Made by a program: the position numbers and the translations under genes
The notes under the pieces: generated by a model
The model's database searches: none
Seen by the model: only the letters and a program-made list of their open reading frames with translations
Told to the model about the DNA's origin: nothing
Origin: Candidatus Kuenenia stuttgartensis
GTDB taxonomy: Bacteria > Planctomycetota > Planctomycetia > Isosphaerales > Isosphaeraceae
Length of the DNA: 14,345 nt
Direction: 5' to 3'
Assembly: GCA_945874095.1 (NCBI GenBank)
Contig: CAMCFM010000049.1
Span: forward strand, 1 to 14,345
Shown here: positions 14,120 to 14,345 of the stretch, piece after piece
Numbering within the stretch: the stretch's first letter is position 1
Layout: each line of letters opens with the position of its first letter

Positions 14120-14345
14120 CTATACCCCTCTCATTCTGAAAACTGGAGTTTAGTCTGAGATTTGGAGCGGAGCCCAACGGCGATTCATAATCCTTAAATC
14201 GACAACATGTTATGTAGGCCATGTCCCCTGACATGGCGGGATTTGGCTTTAATTTCAGAACGACGCAAATCATTTTTGTGTAATGCTTTACATGCGTATT
14301 GATTGAAATAGCGAAAACCCGCCCGGTCAGGGGACCGGGCCTACA
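14120..14345. repeat. Long dispersed repeat, copy 2
   Basis: It starts with the same CTATACCCCTCTCATTCTGA as copy 1 at 5890. It matches copy 1 to about 14239, then diverges: this copy has about 77 nt between its two REP units against about 21 in copy 1, with only TTTGGCT shared just inside. It ends exactly at the last base of the window, with CCTACA mirroring TGTAGG. It carries no coding capacity. Confidence 0.85.
14213..14345. repeat. Inverted pair of REP-like hairpins (BIME), copy 2
   Basis: Unit A (14213-14240) has the 8-bp stem GCCATGTC/GACATGGC around loop CCCT. Unit B (14318-14345), inverted, has GCCCGGTC/GACCGGGC. Read in the same direction the two 28-nt units differ at only four positions, and those form two compensated base pairs (A-T and T-A against C-G and G-C). 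GTAG lies immediately 5' of each stem. This supports selection on the hairpin and RAYT-type REP identity. Confidence 0.8.

Overview
The window looks like a chromosomal segment of a member of the Planctomycetota. A Gemmata-like relative is plausible, but the sequence does not fix the genus. The main pointer is a DUF1559 (SBP_bac_10-like) pseudopilin-type protein with an N-terminal prepilin motif and a C-terminal H-X9-DG motif, followed by a tiny lipoprotein. The secreted ceramidase-like and LamG proteins, the thioredoxin-NHL protein and the hairpin-rich intergenic repeats fit the same phylum. I see no rRNA, tRNA, CRISPR array, transposase gene or phage gene.

Layout. (1) 1-868, minus: the N-terminal part of a membrane-anchored thioredoxin-NHL protein that runs off the left edge. 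(2) 869-1264: a divergent regulatory region with a candidate sigma70 promoter and a perfect 9-bp dyad over the predicted transcription start. (3) 1265-3919, plus: a two-gene module of a ChlI/MoxR-like AAA+ ATPase and a VWA (MIDAS) protein, as in chelatase-type ATPase/adaptor pairs. (4) 3920-4315: hairpins, a 29-nt direct repeat and several TTGACA hexamers. (5) 4316-5739, plus: the DUF1559 protein and the small lipoprotein. (6) 5740-6141: intergenic repeats, including the first copy of a long dispersed element with a pair of inverted REP hairpins. (7) 6142-9009, minus: uvrA. (8) 9210-10259, minus: an ATP-grasp-like protein resembling the Cj0069/DUF6815 group, followed by a terminator hairpin. 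(9) 10507-13953, plus: a two-gene operon of exported ceramidase-fold proteins, the second with a C-terminal LamG-like domain. (10) 13954-14345: a palindrome and the second copy of the long repeat, which ends exactly at the window edge.

How the genes fit together. The AAA+/VWA pair probably acts as one machine. The two ceramidase-like proteins are probably co-translated and exported. DUF1559 and the lipoprotein probably form a cell-envelope pair. UvrA is housekeeping nucleotide excision repair. No functional link across these blocks can be shown from sequence alone. No clearly new multi-gene system is evident. The most informative non-coding signal is the set of four REP-type hairpins (5984-6060 and 14213-14345). 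They carry a GTAG foot and show base-pair covariation, which suggests a family moved by a RAYT-type Y1 transposase encoded elsewhere.
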